Shown in pieces: positions 1-12,800 of a stretch of DNA of 64,000 nucleotides (position 1 is the stretch's first letter; every line of letters starts with the position of its first letter). The stretch spans positions 35,158,793 through 35,222,792 of the forward strand of contig ML679966.1 in NCBI GenBank assembly GCA_007922225.1, read 5' to 3'. The stretch comes from Emydura subglobosa. Its lineage: Eukaryota; Chordata; Testudines; Chelidae. Below the pieces are notes generated by a model. It was not told where the DNA came from, did no database searches, and saw nothing but the letters and a program-made list of their open reading frames with translations. The position numbers and the translations under genes are program-made.

Positions 1-757
1 GTTCATTTTTCTGATTGTTCAGTGGTACTAAAGTCAGTAAACATTGTTTGTTAATTAGAGAAGTCTTGAGCAATTGGAGGTATGCTCCTTTTCTTAAAGA
101 GCTGAGTTTACTCCCTCTCTAGGTCACCCAACTTTTGATAGATTTGGAAGTGGAGACTGGAAATCAAATCTGGTTTTCTTGCCTGGTGACTTTGAAAGAA
201 AAATATTTATAAATTATTATGACTGAGTTTTGTTCAGTAATTAGTTTTGGATCATTTGCAATGCATGCTTCTACTTACTACATTTTTGGTAGAACGTAGT
301 AGCAGCGGTGCAAAGCTCACCACCACCACCATCCTCCTTACACCTTGTTCGTATATATGGGAAGGTTACTCTGATTTTTTTTATTGCCAGTTAGTGGCTT
401 AATGAAAAAACTTGGAAAAACTGTTTTAAATGTTCTGATCCCTTAAAATGAGAGAATTTTAATTAGGTATGGATCATTTCAGGTGGTAGGATTGCACTGC
501 AATCCCAGTCTGATGTCACCTGTTAAAAATTCCCAGTGTAGTATGAGCTGCTAGGAGTAGTATTGTATGTAAATTTGCTAGTAATGCTTCTTATCTTACA
601 TAAGAACTCCCGATAGCTTTTAACAGTAGATGATATGCTGGGTGGAGGGAGCTGAAAAATGACAGTGGAAATGGGAGTAGGGAAGAGAAGAGGAGATCAA
701 AGAACAGAAAAGATAGAAATACAAGAAAAAAAAGACCTAGAAAATTTATCTCACCAG
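1..757. other. FIP1L1 intron, 3' part
   Basis: The window opens inside an intron. The sequence is AT-rich and unremarkable apart from the purine-rich stretch at 655-740 just before the weak acceptor of the 758 exon. No exon, repeat with clear ends or RNA gene was recognised. Confidence 0.6.
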
Positions 758-865
758 AAACAGCGCCTCTTCTCAGTCACAGACAAGCACTGCTTCCAGA
801 AAAGCCAGTTCAGGCATCGGGAAGTGGCAGGAGCGATATGGGAGGGCCGAATCACCTGAACTAAG
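758..865 (+). CDS. FIP1L1: FIP1L1 cassette-type exon, Ser/Thr-rich linker
   Basis: The exon is 108 bases. It begins with the last base of a split Arg codon, reads [20 protein letters not shown] then [15 protein letters not shown], and ends with two bases of another Arg codon before a good donor (gtaag at 866). Both ends are in phase 2, so skipping it removes exactly 36 residues and keeps frame. From memory, human FIP1L1 isoforms differ by this segment. The acceptor ending at 757 is preceded by a purine-rich stretch with almost no polypyrimidine tract, which fits a weak, regulated splice site. The 66-codon open frame at 659-859 is a shadow in another frame. The start is set by phase and homology, not by a strong acceptor. 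Confidence 0.9.
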
Positions 866-3800
866 GTAAGAAAAACAAAAAATTAGGGCACAATCCTTAT
901 TTAACATCCCCACTCCCACCCAGGTTTTTGTCATTGGTGGGACATTGTCCCACTTAGACAGATTTTGGAAATCTACCTAGTCAAGTCTGCCGTGTGGTTT
1001 CCTGGATGTACTCTTATGCCTAGATATTGCAGCACATATTTTCCCTCATTTGGGAGTCTGAGAACAGGTAGTGGTCCTACCATATAATATATATATGTGA
1101 AAAGCAAAAACTGAAAAGCATTTAATTTTAAAAACATTTTTTATCTAGTGTTTGAACTTAGAGCCTATTAATTCCTTCCGTCCAATGGCTTATCAGCTGG
1201 AACACCCTAATACCCAAATAACTTTTCCTCTAGTATATATATCCGTAATAGTGGTCAGACAGTAGCATGGAAACTTGTTCAAATGATACAGATAAAACTA
1301 TCATTGGCTATTAAAAAGCTAAGTAGCCATTTTAGCTAGGTGGTAATTGAATTTTCTTTCAAATGAAATCTATATACAATATATGAATACTCCTGTAGAA
1401 TGGAAGAGTTCCATTTGATTGAATATCTTTAATGATATCTCATCTATTTATAGCTTTGTTATTAGGTTTATTTAGAAACTGCAGTATAAATATAATCATG
1501 CAGAAGATTAAAGTTTGTTTAATAATCTAAAAATATTCTGTAATTCTGAAAGAACTAGAATACTATGGAAATAATTTAGTAATGTCTAAATAATACAATA
1601 TTTGTTTAGGATTTTTAACATGTTAACAGAGAGAGATAATTACAGGGTGGATCTTGTTCTGACAGTTATTGGACTATTTGCGCCACTGTCCCATGTTTGG
1701 AGTCTCTGTGAGAGCACCATCGAGAGGTGTCAGACCTTGCACTCATGGAGTGAAATGCCAGTTTGCCCACTGTCATGCCAAGACTTATGTTACAGTTCCT
1801 TGAGTATCAACCATAACTAATTCGGCAGATTTTAGTGTAGTATGACCCTGAAAAGTTTTCTCTTTGGGAGCCTGTGACAATGTAAGCTTGCAATGAGAAA
1901 GATACAGCTTCTTCAGAACAAAACATGATTTATTTTGCCCAAAGGATACACAGTGCTTAAATAAATGGATATAAAATAAGAGGTCTTACATGGATATTCC
2001 CTTACCTAAAATTAATCTGTCTATCCACAGCTCAGGTGGGTCTGACTTATTTCCCATCTCTTATTTCCCATCACTCCTGGTAGCCTCTGTCTGAGTGCAT
2101 CCTCCCAGCTTAACAGCTTTCTTTCTTTCCCAAGACTAGCTCTTCCAGCTCACCCCAGAAACCTCTTCGGTTCCTGCCAGCAGCACCTTTTAACTGGTCA
2201 CGGTCTTTTGATCTCAGATATCTTTTGATATCTAGATTTGATTAAAAAGTGAAACATTCTAGCCTGGATGGAGCCAGCTAGGTAACTACTCCCTCGATTG
2301 ATAGCTCAGCCATTGTGTGTGTAGTTGCTTTGAAGGCTAGTACCTGAAGCTAAATTATATCTGTCAATTGTTTTACCTTTCTTGCTCAGTTCTATAGCAG
2401 CCTCATTACAGCCTTGTTTGATTTAGCTCTCTGTATTCAGCCAGGCACCAATATAAAACTGATTTACACATCCTATTAATAAAAAAAAACAACTGTACAT
2501 TTTCTCAGTTTATCACAATGATGACCTTCATATATAGTTACAACAAATATAAAGCAATGAAGGAACCTCTTTGAATGTATTGCTTGCTAGATTGTGAGCA
2601 GATTTAACATTTATGAAGTATATTTCAGACTAGTTTAACCACCAGCTCACAGAAGCTTTAGGTGTTTGTAGACTGTTCTGTTCTCACAGGTCATATTGCA
2701 ATGTTTATAAAAATGGTATGTTTCAAACACTCTAGGTATGAACTTGAACAGTGAAGTACATTTCTTGCATCTAGATTGTAAATGAGATATAGTGTAATTA
2801 ACTATCCATAACTTTTTTGGCAGTATTCTAATGTTGTTTATCCCTTGTCTAGTCTGTTTATTTTATTATTAAAGAAGGAGCCCATTTTATATTTCTAATG
2901 GAAATTTCCATTAGGGGAAAAACGACTTGTCATCTTGACAATTATTTTTTATCTGAGTTCTGTATGGTTCAGAGAAAAAGCACACTAAGTGCCATAGAAC
3001 ATTGTTCTGTGGTTGTTCATAATTACATAGGTAAATACCTCAAATTCCCTGAATCAGCATTGCAAGATTAAAGGGTGAAACGTCAACTAGATCTTAGATT
3101 ATGTTGAAGTAATGTCTGTTCAATAAAGGTTGTACAAAATTGAACCTGGATTACTTTGTTACATTTATTTGCTTACTTGTGCCCAACAAATAATAGCAAA
3201 TAAAACTGTTTCAACAAATCCCTGGTCCTTGTAAGGAGATACAGCGTAACAGAATGTACTTATGGAGATTGGACAAGAGGAGACAAAGAAAAGCATTATT
3301 TGATTAGTTAATGGTTTGTAAATCACTTTGAAGATGAAAAGCACAATATAAATGTACAGTTGGTACTGAGTAGCCTAGTCAATTATTGGTATCTTTCAGA
3401 TTTTATGAGCTTATACATTTGGAAAAGGTTGAGTTTCTGTTAAAATGCATTTCATTGTTCATAGTCTCATATCTGGTGAAGGTATGAAGCAGTTTATAGC
3501 AACTATGAATTTATTAACAGTTGTATTTGTATTTTTTCTTCCTTTTCATTTATAAAATTTAAACAAGTTCAGTGGCATATGAGAGAGTCCCTCTTTGAAC
3601 TAGATATCCTTGGAACTAGATATCCTTGGAGAATAATGATAGTGTGATTTGGATGGTTTATAAATAATCATTCTCTGCTTATAATGGAACCATTCACTAT
3701 TTGCTGCTGAAACATTCTTTTTTCAGTGATTGTCCATGTAGATAATATTTCTGGTGTGCATGTGCCCCATGTCAGTCTGTAAGACAAGATTCTTTTTGTC

Positions 3801-6800
3801 CCACAGTGTCCTTTGGGGCTGTGCCTGCACCCTAGGTGCCTTTGAGGCATAAAGCACAGCTGTCTCCCATTTCCTTCTTACTACCCATGGCGACAAGGTG
3901 GAACCTCTGTAGTGTCCACTTACACTGTGGTCGTCTTAGGCTAGTTAGTAGTAGTTTAGTTTTTTGCCCATTGGCAAAAACCAAACCGTAACCCTTTTAA
4001 AATAGATTAGGAGATATCCTCAATACTGGAACTCAAGACACAATGACTGAATTCAAGTCCCCAGAATTGAAAATTTGTCCTTGTGAGGCTGCTCTCCTGC
4101 TCAGTGATGGGTGTGCTCTAGGTGCCTCTTATGCTTTGGCGGGGGGCAAATCTCTGGTAGGTTTAATCTGATGCGCCTTCTCCAAGAGGACACAGAAAGC
4201 AAGTGAGACCTGCCTCAAACTCTCTACTGGAGTGTTCAATGAAAAGCGTCTTCAGAGACTGAGAAAAAGAACCCTTGAAGCCTGAACTTTCAGGAAGTGC
4301 TCTTGTGAGCTGTGGCTCTTCTATGAGTTTCTGGGCTCATGCTTCATTGAAGAGATTGAACTCTTTGACTACTGAGTTTGGAAAAGCAGTCACGACCTCC
4401 TCTACCCAGTTATAAGGGATAGGAATGACCATCACTGCAAAGATAAGAGTAGGCATGTCACTCTCTCCTGTGCCTAGTAAAGTGAGGCAAAAGGCCCATC
4501 GTGCCTCTGTATTAATTCTTGCCCTTCAGTTGAAAGGGAGTTCACAGGCTAGATTCAGGTATGATGCCGCTTTATTGGCTGGTCACTGAGAATCTGTGGT
4601 ACCATCTGAAACCAAGTTCCATACTACCTCCAATACTATTGACTTGGTACCAATGTCAGCATAGCACACTTCGTACTGATAACTTCGGTGCCCATGAATC
4701 TGATTTTAACCTGCATGGTGCAGACATTTTCAGCCCAGGTTGTGAATACCAGTTAATCTCATGGTGATCACACAACTGGAGTCAACTTTATTGTACTCAT
4801 CTGTGGCTAGAGGTGCATCTGTCTTGGTATCGATTGCAAATGATGAGCTCTTCTGCTCAGGTTGTCGATGGGATGTGGTAGTGCCCTAGGACACCAGACA
4901 GTGTCTCTCCCTCCTTGGAAGAAATATATTCATCCAGACTCATAACTGGGGGCACCTAGAGCATAAGCATGGCTCCAGCAGACACTGCTAGTCAAAAATA
5001 ATCCAGTCTTGCATGCATGGGGAATACATTCACCAGGAGTGGAATCCATGTAGATAACATATCTCAAAGAACCAGTTATTTTAAGGTAAGTAACTTAGGA
5101 GAGAACTCTTCACTGCTTGTTTTTCCGGAAGTAGACAACAAAATATAAAGTAGTTTTTAAAATGGAAGGATTTTGAACTGTTGAATTTGTATTAAAGAAT
5201 TCTGTTAAGTAACACACTGGAAGCTGCAAAAAGTATTAGTTACATGTGTACCTCACTCTTACACAAATCAGACAAAGTTTATGGAATGGAGAAGGGGAGA
5301 AGAAAGGGAACAATCTAAAATAAGGAAAACAAGATGCATGAGCCTTCATATCCCTCTTTCAGTATCTGGAAATCTACACAGTATGTTGTTTTTCTGTGAT
5401 TTTGGACAGGTATTGTATGTGTAAAGTGGGTGATCTGGAGACCTATTCTCTGGTTCATTTATTTTTCTCAGAATGCTATCTGAGAACCACCCTATGCAAG
5501 GAGTTTCCTAGAATGTGGCAATAATTGCCAGCAGTCGCCTTGCCAGACATTCAACGTCAGCTGCTTATCTCATAGACCTGTCTTGTGCTTTCACTAGGGA
5601 GTTTTGTATAACAGGTGAAAAAATTTTAATTGTATGAGTTTCAGTATAGTCTGTGGAGGTGTAGACTGACTTCTAGCTGGACCAGTCTGCTTCCAAACAC
5701 TGCCTTTGCTTTTGCTTTTTAGTTTGTAGGTGACTTAATTGTGAAATTTAGGAACATGCTTTAAGTAGTCAAAACGTATTTAACTCTGAATTTTTTTAGC
5801 TGATTATTCAGATTTTCATTCTTTGGATTTAAGGGTTTGTAATCCAAGACCTCTCATCAGATTATGTACCTTAATTGTAAATACTGGTAGATATTACTCT
5901 CCTTCTCCCCCATCATCTCCTTTTTTCCTTATGTACACGCAACACAAATAGACATCTATTTTTGTCTAAGCACTAACTATATATACTATATGTTCACCTA
6001 GCATTCACCAATTGTATTTTGCTCTTCATCTCCTTTTAGAAATTGAGTGTGAAACATTGGTGTGATATGTCCTGTGTCCCCCCTTCCCCCCGCTTAGAAA
6101 ATCAGCTGATAACGTCTGTATTTAAGATTAAGTTTCCGTGTTGCCTGTATTTTCAGACCCGAATAGCAAGGTCTTCCATTCTTTTGTCCCTACCTTCAAC
6201 CCACTGTTCCCAATATGTTGCAGTCTCCTGTATCTATATTGACTAATGTCACTAAAAAATTAATCTTCTGTTGATATGTTTTATTATATAGCATGGCAGT
6301 TTTATGACATTATTTTTCAGTTTACTCTATGTACGTACTGCTTGATTTTCAGCTATGATGGTATATTTTCATCTATTTGATTTAATTTGTGTAAAACTGA
6401 TGAAGCTTAGCTTTTGGTAGATGCATGTTCGCCTTCCTTATGGAAACAGTTCCCTAGTTTCAATCTAGGCTCTTTTTCCTGCAAAAAATTACTTACTTAG
6501 TTCAGAAAGTTAATTTTGGGGATTGTTAGTAGCAGTGTTTGGAGACAAATTGTGAACTGTGAGCTGAGATCTTAGTAATGCTCACTTTTCTTAATGGACC
6601 TCTCTTCTGGCAGACAAAGGTGGTTGGAAGTTGAAGTTTGACAATTCATGCTTGAAATAAGACATACATTTCTAACGAGGGTAGTTAGTCATTGGACCAA
6701 CTTACGAAATGTTGTGATGGATTCTCCATCACTGGCAATTTTAGAATAAAGGTTGTATGTCTTTCTGAGAGAGATGCTGTAGTTCAAACAGGAATTAATT

Positions 6801-9800
6801 AAAGGAAGTCCTGTGGCCTTTTATGCGGAAGGTCAGAGTCAATGATCATAATGGTCCTTTCAGGCCTTAAAATGTGGGACTCTGGTTCCAAAGTCCTCTG
6901 TCTAATAGTGCTGCTTTTTGAATTATTCCTTTTTTTTCTCTCAATATGTTCTCTATGGCTCTGTTTAGTATCACTCTTAAAAAAAAAAATCACGCCTTTG
7001 TGACCCATATAAATGGCTAGTTCTTAAAATCAGAAGGATGGCAGAATGTAAAAAGTAGCAGAATTTCCAGTTGACCAACTGACAAGTATTGCAGTGTTCT
7101 GTTAATTGTCTGGTTTACTAGTAGCTGGGTTTTTAACTAGTGCTAGAGAATTGTCTGTATGTAGAATAGACTTGTGTATATACTATATGATTTGATTCCT
7201 TATAACACACTTTTTTCTTTCCTTATTGCTGTTATTAAAGGTTCTAGTACTAAAGAGAATAAACCAGGGAAAAGAGGCAACCTCATTTTACTCCCTGTTC
7301 CCAGTTCACAAAATTAAATGCAAAAAATGTGGTTAGAGTAAAACAAAAGAAACATATTGAAAGACAAAATGTTAAAATTCTCATACTGTTTACAGCTGTA
7401 TCATTTCATAAAGGGAGAGAGAGACTAGAGCACTTGCCCAGGCGGGGGTAGGGGAGGAGGTGTGAGAAAAATGGGAACACATTGACTCTTTGGACTGCTG
7501 CTCCTAAAATGAAAAATGTGTGTCAGCATCTCTAAGGGACTGAAGTTGCTATATTCTGTTTAGCCTAGGTTTGCCTCTTTAAATGTGCATGTAGAAGATC
7601 TTTTCTTTCTCCTTCCTCAGAGTTGGTTTCCTTTAGTTTTAGAAGTCCTCTCCAAAATGCAGACTTCTGGGAATTACTTGATGCTCAGTGAAAATGAGTA
7701 GTCCAAGTTTCGTGATGGGCCATTATTTCTCTCCTACATTGTCAGAGCAGTATATCTTGTGAGAACATTTTAAAACGGCTCAGATTTGAAAGAATGCAGT
7801 GAAACATATCTGAGGAGAGAGTACATAGAGAGAGGAGTATTAGTGCAATGCTGAAAGTTGATTAGTTAATTTCATTAGAAGGTGAAGAAAAGTCTCTGCT
7901 GGCATAACGTGCATGTTTTATTAATAATTTGAACTTAAGGTGAGTTTCTTATAAGGGTCTCAAAGAGCATTATAAACACTGAATCTCTCAAAACATTAAG
8001 TAGTAAGGTTTAGGACATTTAAGCAGCGCTTGTAGTATGGCCACCTCTGTGGTGACATGTGGAAACTGTTTACTGGCACACACCAATAGTATTCAACAGC
8101 TTAGAACTGGAAGGGACTGGCAAGCCAAGTGAAATTTCAGGAGGAATTAGGTAGCCAGGGTGCAGTTAGAGCTAGAATTTGCTAAGTTACCAAGATTAAT
8201 ACCCTGCTCTAACAAAAATGCCTTGGATTCTTTAACAACCACATCTTTTTTTGTTATATTGTATGAAAACCAGAATCTTAAATTAATGGTTTTTCAAACA
8301 AAGCTACTGTACATGATCTTTGTGAAGATACTTAATGTACTTTGAAAATTGTCAATCAGTAGAATTCTGAAATGTATTTTCATCTCTTTCTCAAATCTCT
8401 GTATGATTGTGATCCATTGCTCCCTGTCAAGAAGGGTGATGGTTGTGGTGGTGATAGGTCTTCAGTAACATAAAGTGACAAAAAAACCAAGACAGAAAAT
8501 CTTCAAAGATCTCTGAGTGGATGTAGAGTAGAACTTCTGAACCGGTGAGTCAAGACTCTCTGGTGGTTCATGAGGAGGTGACCATTAGGTTGCACCTTTC
8601 AGATTGAAGTGGTGGAAACAGCAAAATCCTGCAGACACTAGGACCCAGCAGGTAGAAATGAAGTTGATAGGAGGAGAAACTCAACTTCCTCCTGCTACTC
8701 CTTTCTATTAAAACTGCTAATCCTCTGCCTTCATTTTAGCTCTGGGGGCAGCATCACTTCAAGAAGCTGTGTAATTGGTTCCACAGCTGCTTAAATGTAC
8801 TATTGGACCTCACTGTTGTGGAGGCAGGAAAGGGAGAAGCACTTTCACCAGCCCTCCCACCTGCCTGCACCCAAAACCAGTTATGGGTTTATGCTCTGAA
8901 TCAGTCCTTTGAATCATGAGTATTTGGCATTTGGGCAAGAAACTACAGATGTATTTTGGATCTTGGGTGAAAAAAGATTGAGAAACAGTATTGTAGGGGT
9001 CCTGCCAAAAACAAAAATTAAAACAAAGTCTGGAGAGAGGCTTGAGTTGAACTTTATCCTACTATTTCTTTGTTAATAAAGGCATACCTAGAAATGGGCT
9101 AAGTGTTTGCCTCTATTTTATTTTTAGAGCAGTCAGAGAAAGTCAGCTCCTTGCATATCTCATTTCTACATTTTGGGAACTGAGGTACAAAAGAATAAGT
9201 GGCTTGGCTTGAGAGGTTTGCCTGAAACTCAGAAGCTAATCAACCCAAGAACAGAATCCAGGTCTCTTGGCTTCTAATACTCTGTTCCGTTTGACATTAC
9301 CCACTAGATCAGCGGTTCTCAACCGGTGGCACGCGTACCACGGGTGGTACTTCGAAGAAGGCTGGGTGGTATGTGAGCTGTACCGCGCCACTGTACCCGC
9401 CGCCGAAAGTCGTCCCCTCCCCCCCAATGAAAACCTGCCGCCGAAAAGGGGCAAACGGCGGCAGGGTTTCGGCGGAGGGCATTGTTCCCCCCATGTAACT
9501 CCGCTGCCACCGCAAGTCCCCCCGCTTTTTTTCCCCGAGTGGTACTCGGGGAAAAAAAGATTGAGAACTGCTGCACTAGATGGTATGTTGCTATGTCTAG
9601 ATGTTGCAGAAGCCCAAGGATAATGGGTGATTTCATGTAATATGTGCTGCAATATCTACAGTATGCACAGTAGGGGTGGCTAACAGTTTTTATCAATGCC
9701 TCATTATTTATCTTGTCATTCTTTCCATCTTCCATGGACCAATACAGGTATAGTTTCTGCAGCCTCAGGTCTAAATTTCCTGAGTTTTGATAGTTTCCTG

Positions 9801-12800
9801 TAATACTTTTATTTTATTGCATTTGCTAGTTTTGATAGAATTTCTCTTTAGAATACTCTTTTCTTATAGTTACCAGTATTCTTTAATTGCAATATTGCTG
9901 ATCTTTCTGTTTTACCAGAGACAGAAACATATGGCTGTTTACTCTAGGGAGCGTAGAAGTTGAATGTGGAAACATTCACCCTTAATTCTTGAGAAGGCTG
10001 TACTGCCCCTTTCCTTAATTCTAAAGAAACAAGAAGCTGAGATTGTAAGATTCAATAAATGAAATGTGTTTTTAGCATCTAGCATTCTGCAGAAATATTA
10101 CATGACTTGTAAATTGCTCTTATACAGGGGAAGGAGCTTATGGACTTTAATTGATCATACATTATTTGTCTTGGCAGCTTGTTAATTGTCTTGTCTAAGC
10201 TTTGTAAAAGTCCGTGTGTAGTACTTTATGCTTATTCCATTTTATCCTGTGTTACAGGAGATTGTCTGGGACCATAGATGTGATTGGACAGACCATCACT
10301 ATCAGCAGAGTAGAGGGAAGGCGGCGTGCCAATGAAAACAGCAACATACAGGTTTCGTATTGCAGATTTACACACATTCTGTCACTGACCAAAGAGGGGC
10401 TTTTCTTCTTCCATCTTAGCTTCTGAATAAATAATTCTGCACTCCCTGGATGAATGATTGTAAGAGGAACAATTAAGGAAAAGAACAAATATAATTTAAA
10501 ATTAATATGTTGTACTTAACTCCAAGAAACTTTTTTCTCTGTGAAATCCAAATTGATGGAGTTTAATAAAAAGTACATTAACTTTTTTTCTTTTGAAGAG
10601 AAACAGTGGTCCAACTTCTTTGCTGACTTACACCCCGGGCAGCCACATTGATTTAATCGGGCCTGTATGAGCCCGTATGGGCCTGTAAACACACATACAT
10701 ATTATAAATATAAATGTCAATTATGTGGCAAGAGTGGATGTTATATTGAAAATAGTCCTCTGTCATCCATGATTTCCCTTTCCCCCAAATGATACTGATG
10801 TTAAAAAGAAGTGAGGAGAAATCTCTTAATATGCAATTTAAGAAGTAAAATCTTCAAAAAATAACTGACTTGAAGGCATAAATGGCTTGTAATGAAGGGA
10901 GACATTTTAATGAAATTCTGTGTCACTATGTTCCACTAGATCACACTAGGCAATAAGACATTTTAGTGTTTGTGGTCCCAATTAGATTAAATTGATTTTT
11001 GAAGTTAATCAAGGTTTTTAGTCTTTTCCCTCATGGCATCACTCTGTGGCAGAATTAAGGTTTTTGTGTGTTCTAGCTGTATTGTTACACTTTAACATGT
11101 TAGGATTTCTTTTAAATTTAACGTTAACTCTGAATGTAATAATTACAACTCTCTTGTAATTTTTTTTACTCTTAAATTACTGATATGTAGTCTCAACCCT
11201 GACTCCAGTTTCATGTATTTTTTATCTAGGACTTCAAAAGCATTGCTGTTTGTTTTTTAATGTTTAGTTTGAGTCATACAAAGCATTTTTTGCAAATGTA
11301 TATTCCTTACATAAATATTTAAGAAGATATTTTTTGTGAATGTATGTTTCTTCCCTGGAAAGAACTAGAAAGAGGTTGGAAAACATAGTTTTTTTCTTTC
11401 TCTATACAACAATTGTAAATATAGGTTTTGTGTCTTACAGGTTCTTTCAGAAAGATCCAGTGCTGATGTAGACAATTTTACCAAGCCACCTCCATTTTTC
11501 CCTCCAGGAGCTCCACCCACCCACCTTCCACCACCTCCTTTCCTCCCACCACCTCCAAGTGTCAGTACTGCTCCACCTCTGATTCCCCCACCAGGTAAAT
11601 ACTGTGTTTTGTAGAATTATTGAAACAGGAATGTGATGTTTTAACTGCTTGTTTTTTAAAATAAGTAAGATCCTAAATTCTTTATATTTGAAATCCTAAG
11701 AGAGATTTTTCAGAATTAAACAGGAAGGCAGAGACTGAAATCTTTTTTTCATCCTCAGCACTTATAAACTAAAGACCTGGATACTTTGAAATAGCTAAAA
11801 TTGGGAGATTATCAAATTTTGAGTGGTCTATCCTTGAAAGTGTCCTTTTAAGCCTGAGGCTTTCGTTACAAATATTTTGCTATTGTTAATATTGCAGAGG
11901 CATGTTTTAAAGAGGAGCTATAGATGGCAAAAAGACTGGAGGGGAGAAATGCTAAAAGTTCAGTGGAGCAAGGTGAGGAAGTTCTTGAGCAGAGGAACAG
12001 CTGAGTGGGAGCTCATTAAGATTGGGAAGGTATACTACTCATGAAGAGAGAGACTGATTCACGATGGGGCTAGAGAAGCACTCTCCTTTTTTCTTATCCT
12101 CCTCATTGTTCTTTACCTTCTCTGCTGCCCCCACTGCTTAGCAGTTTTCCTTCCATTCTGTGGTCTTGCTGAGATCCCACTCAGCCATTCCCTTCCTTGA
12201 TTGCTTCCCCTTCTGCCTGGTGCTCTTCTAGAATCCCCCCTTTCAATCTTCTCCACACATGAACTAGGGAGGGAATACCTGATATAGCGGCAGCACCCTT
12301 CCTCTTCAGTGGTTTGTTGGCCTTTCCATGGTCTGGATTCTTCTCTTGGAGGAGGAAGCCAGATTCCCTGCAGCTGCTGCTGGCGACCTTTAGTATTGTC
12401 ACCTCCCAATCTCTGGCAAACAGAATCCTTCTCAATTGCCTGCATCTAGGAAATGGTGCAACCTAGGGAAGATAGAGGAGAAAAAGTTAAAAATAAAATT
12501 CTTCCCTTGCCTTCGTCACCGTGTGTGAGTGAGTGTGAGTGAGTGAGAGAGAAATTACAGGTAAAAATAAAATGTGGTGGAGATACAAATTTGATGAGAG
12601 AATGCTAATACTCTGGAACCTTTGTAAAAGTAACGTTATTGTTAAAAACAGTGGTAATCAAACTTCCAACTTTAAAGTGACCTTTTTTAAATTAATGTGT
12701 ACAATTCATTGGAAGGAGTTTGAAAATAATTATCTTCTTTATAATGGTGGAAAGGATCAGAGTTGCATACTATGAAAGTTAGGCTTTTTTTCCTACTAAG

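Larger units (their letters stand above)
866..10257. other. FIP1L1 intron with foldback repeat, CR1 tail and hAT MITE
   Basis: This 9.4 kb intron holds a 16-base tandem duplication (3597-3628), a degenerate foldback element (3715-5092), a CR1 3' fragment (6675-6890) and a hAT MITE (9302-9581). A stretch at 1858-2420 looks repeat-derived but I cannot assign it. The rest shows nothing I can support; its open frames of 60-78 codons lack homology or splice logic. Confidence 0.6.

Noticed and set aside
659..859. 66-codon frame starting ATG at 659
   Set aside because: The true FIP1L1 reading in this stretch is in another frame and matches the known protein from 758.
1858..2420. Possible LTR or retroelement piece
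   Set aside because: Some phrases feel repeat-like, but no terminal repeats, primer-binding site or coding remnant could be identified.
9236..9735. 138-codon and 118-codon open frames on both strands
   Set aside because: They run through the GC-rich palindromic core of the hAT MITE and out into unrelated flanks.
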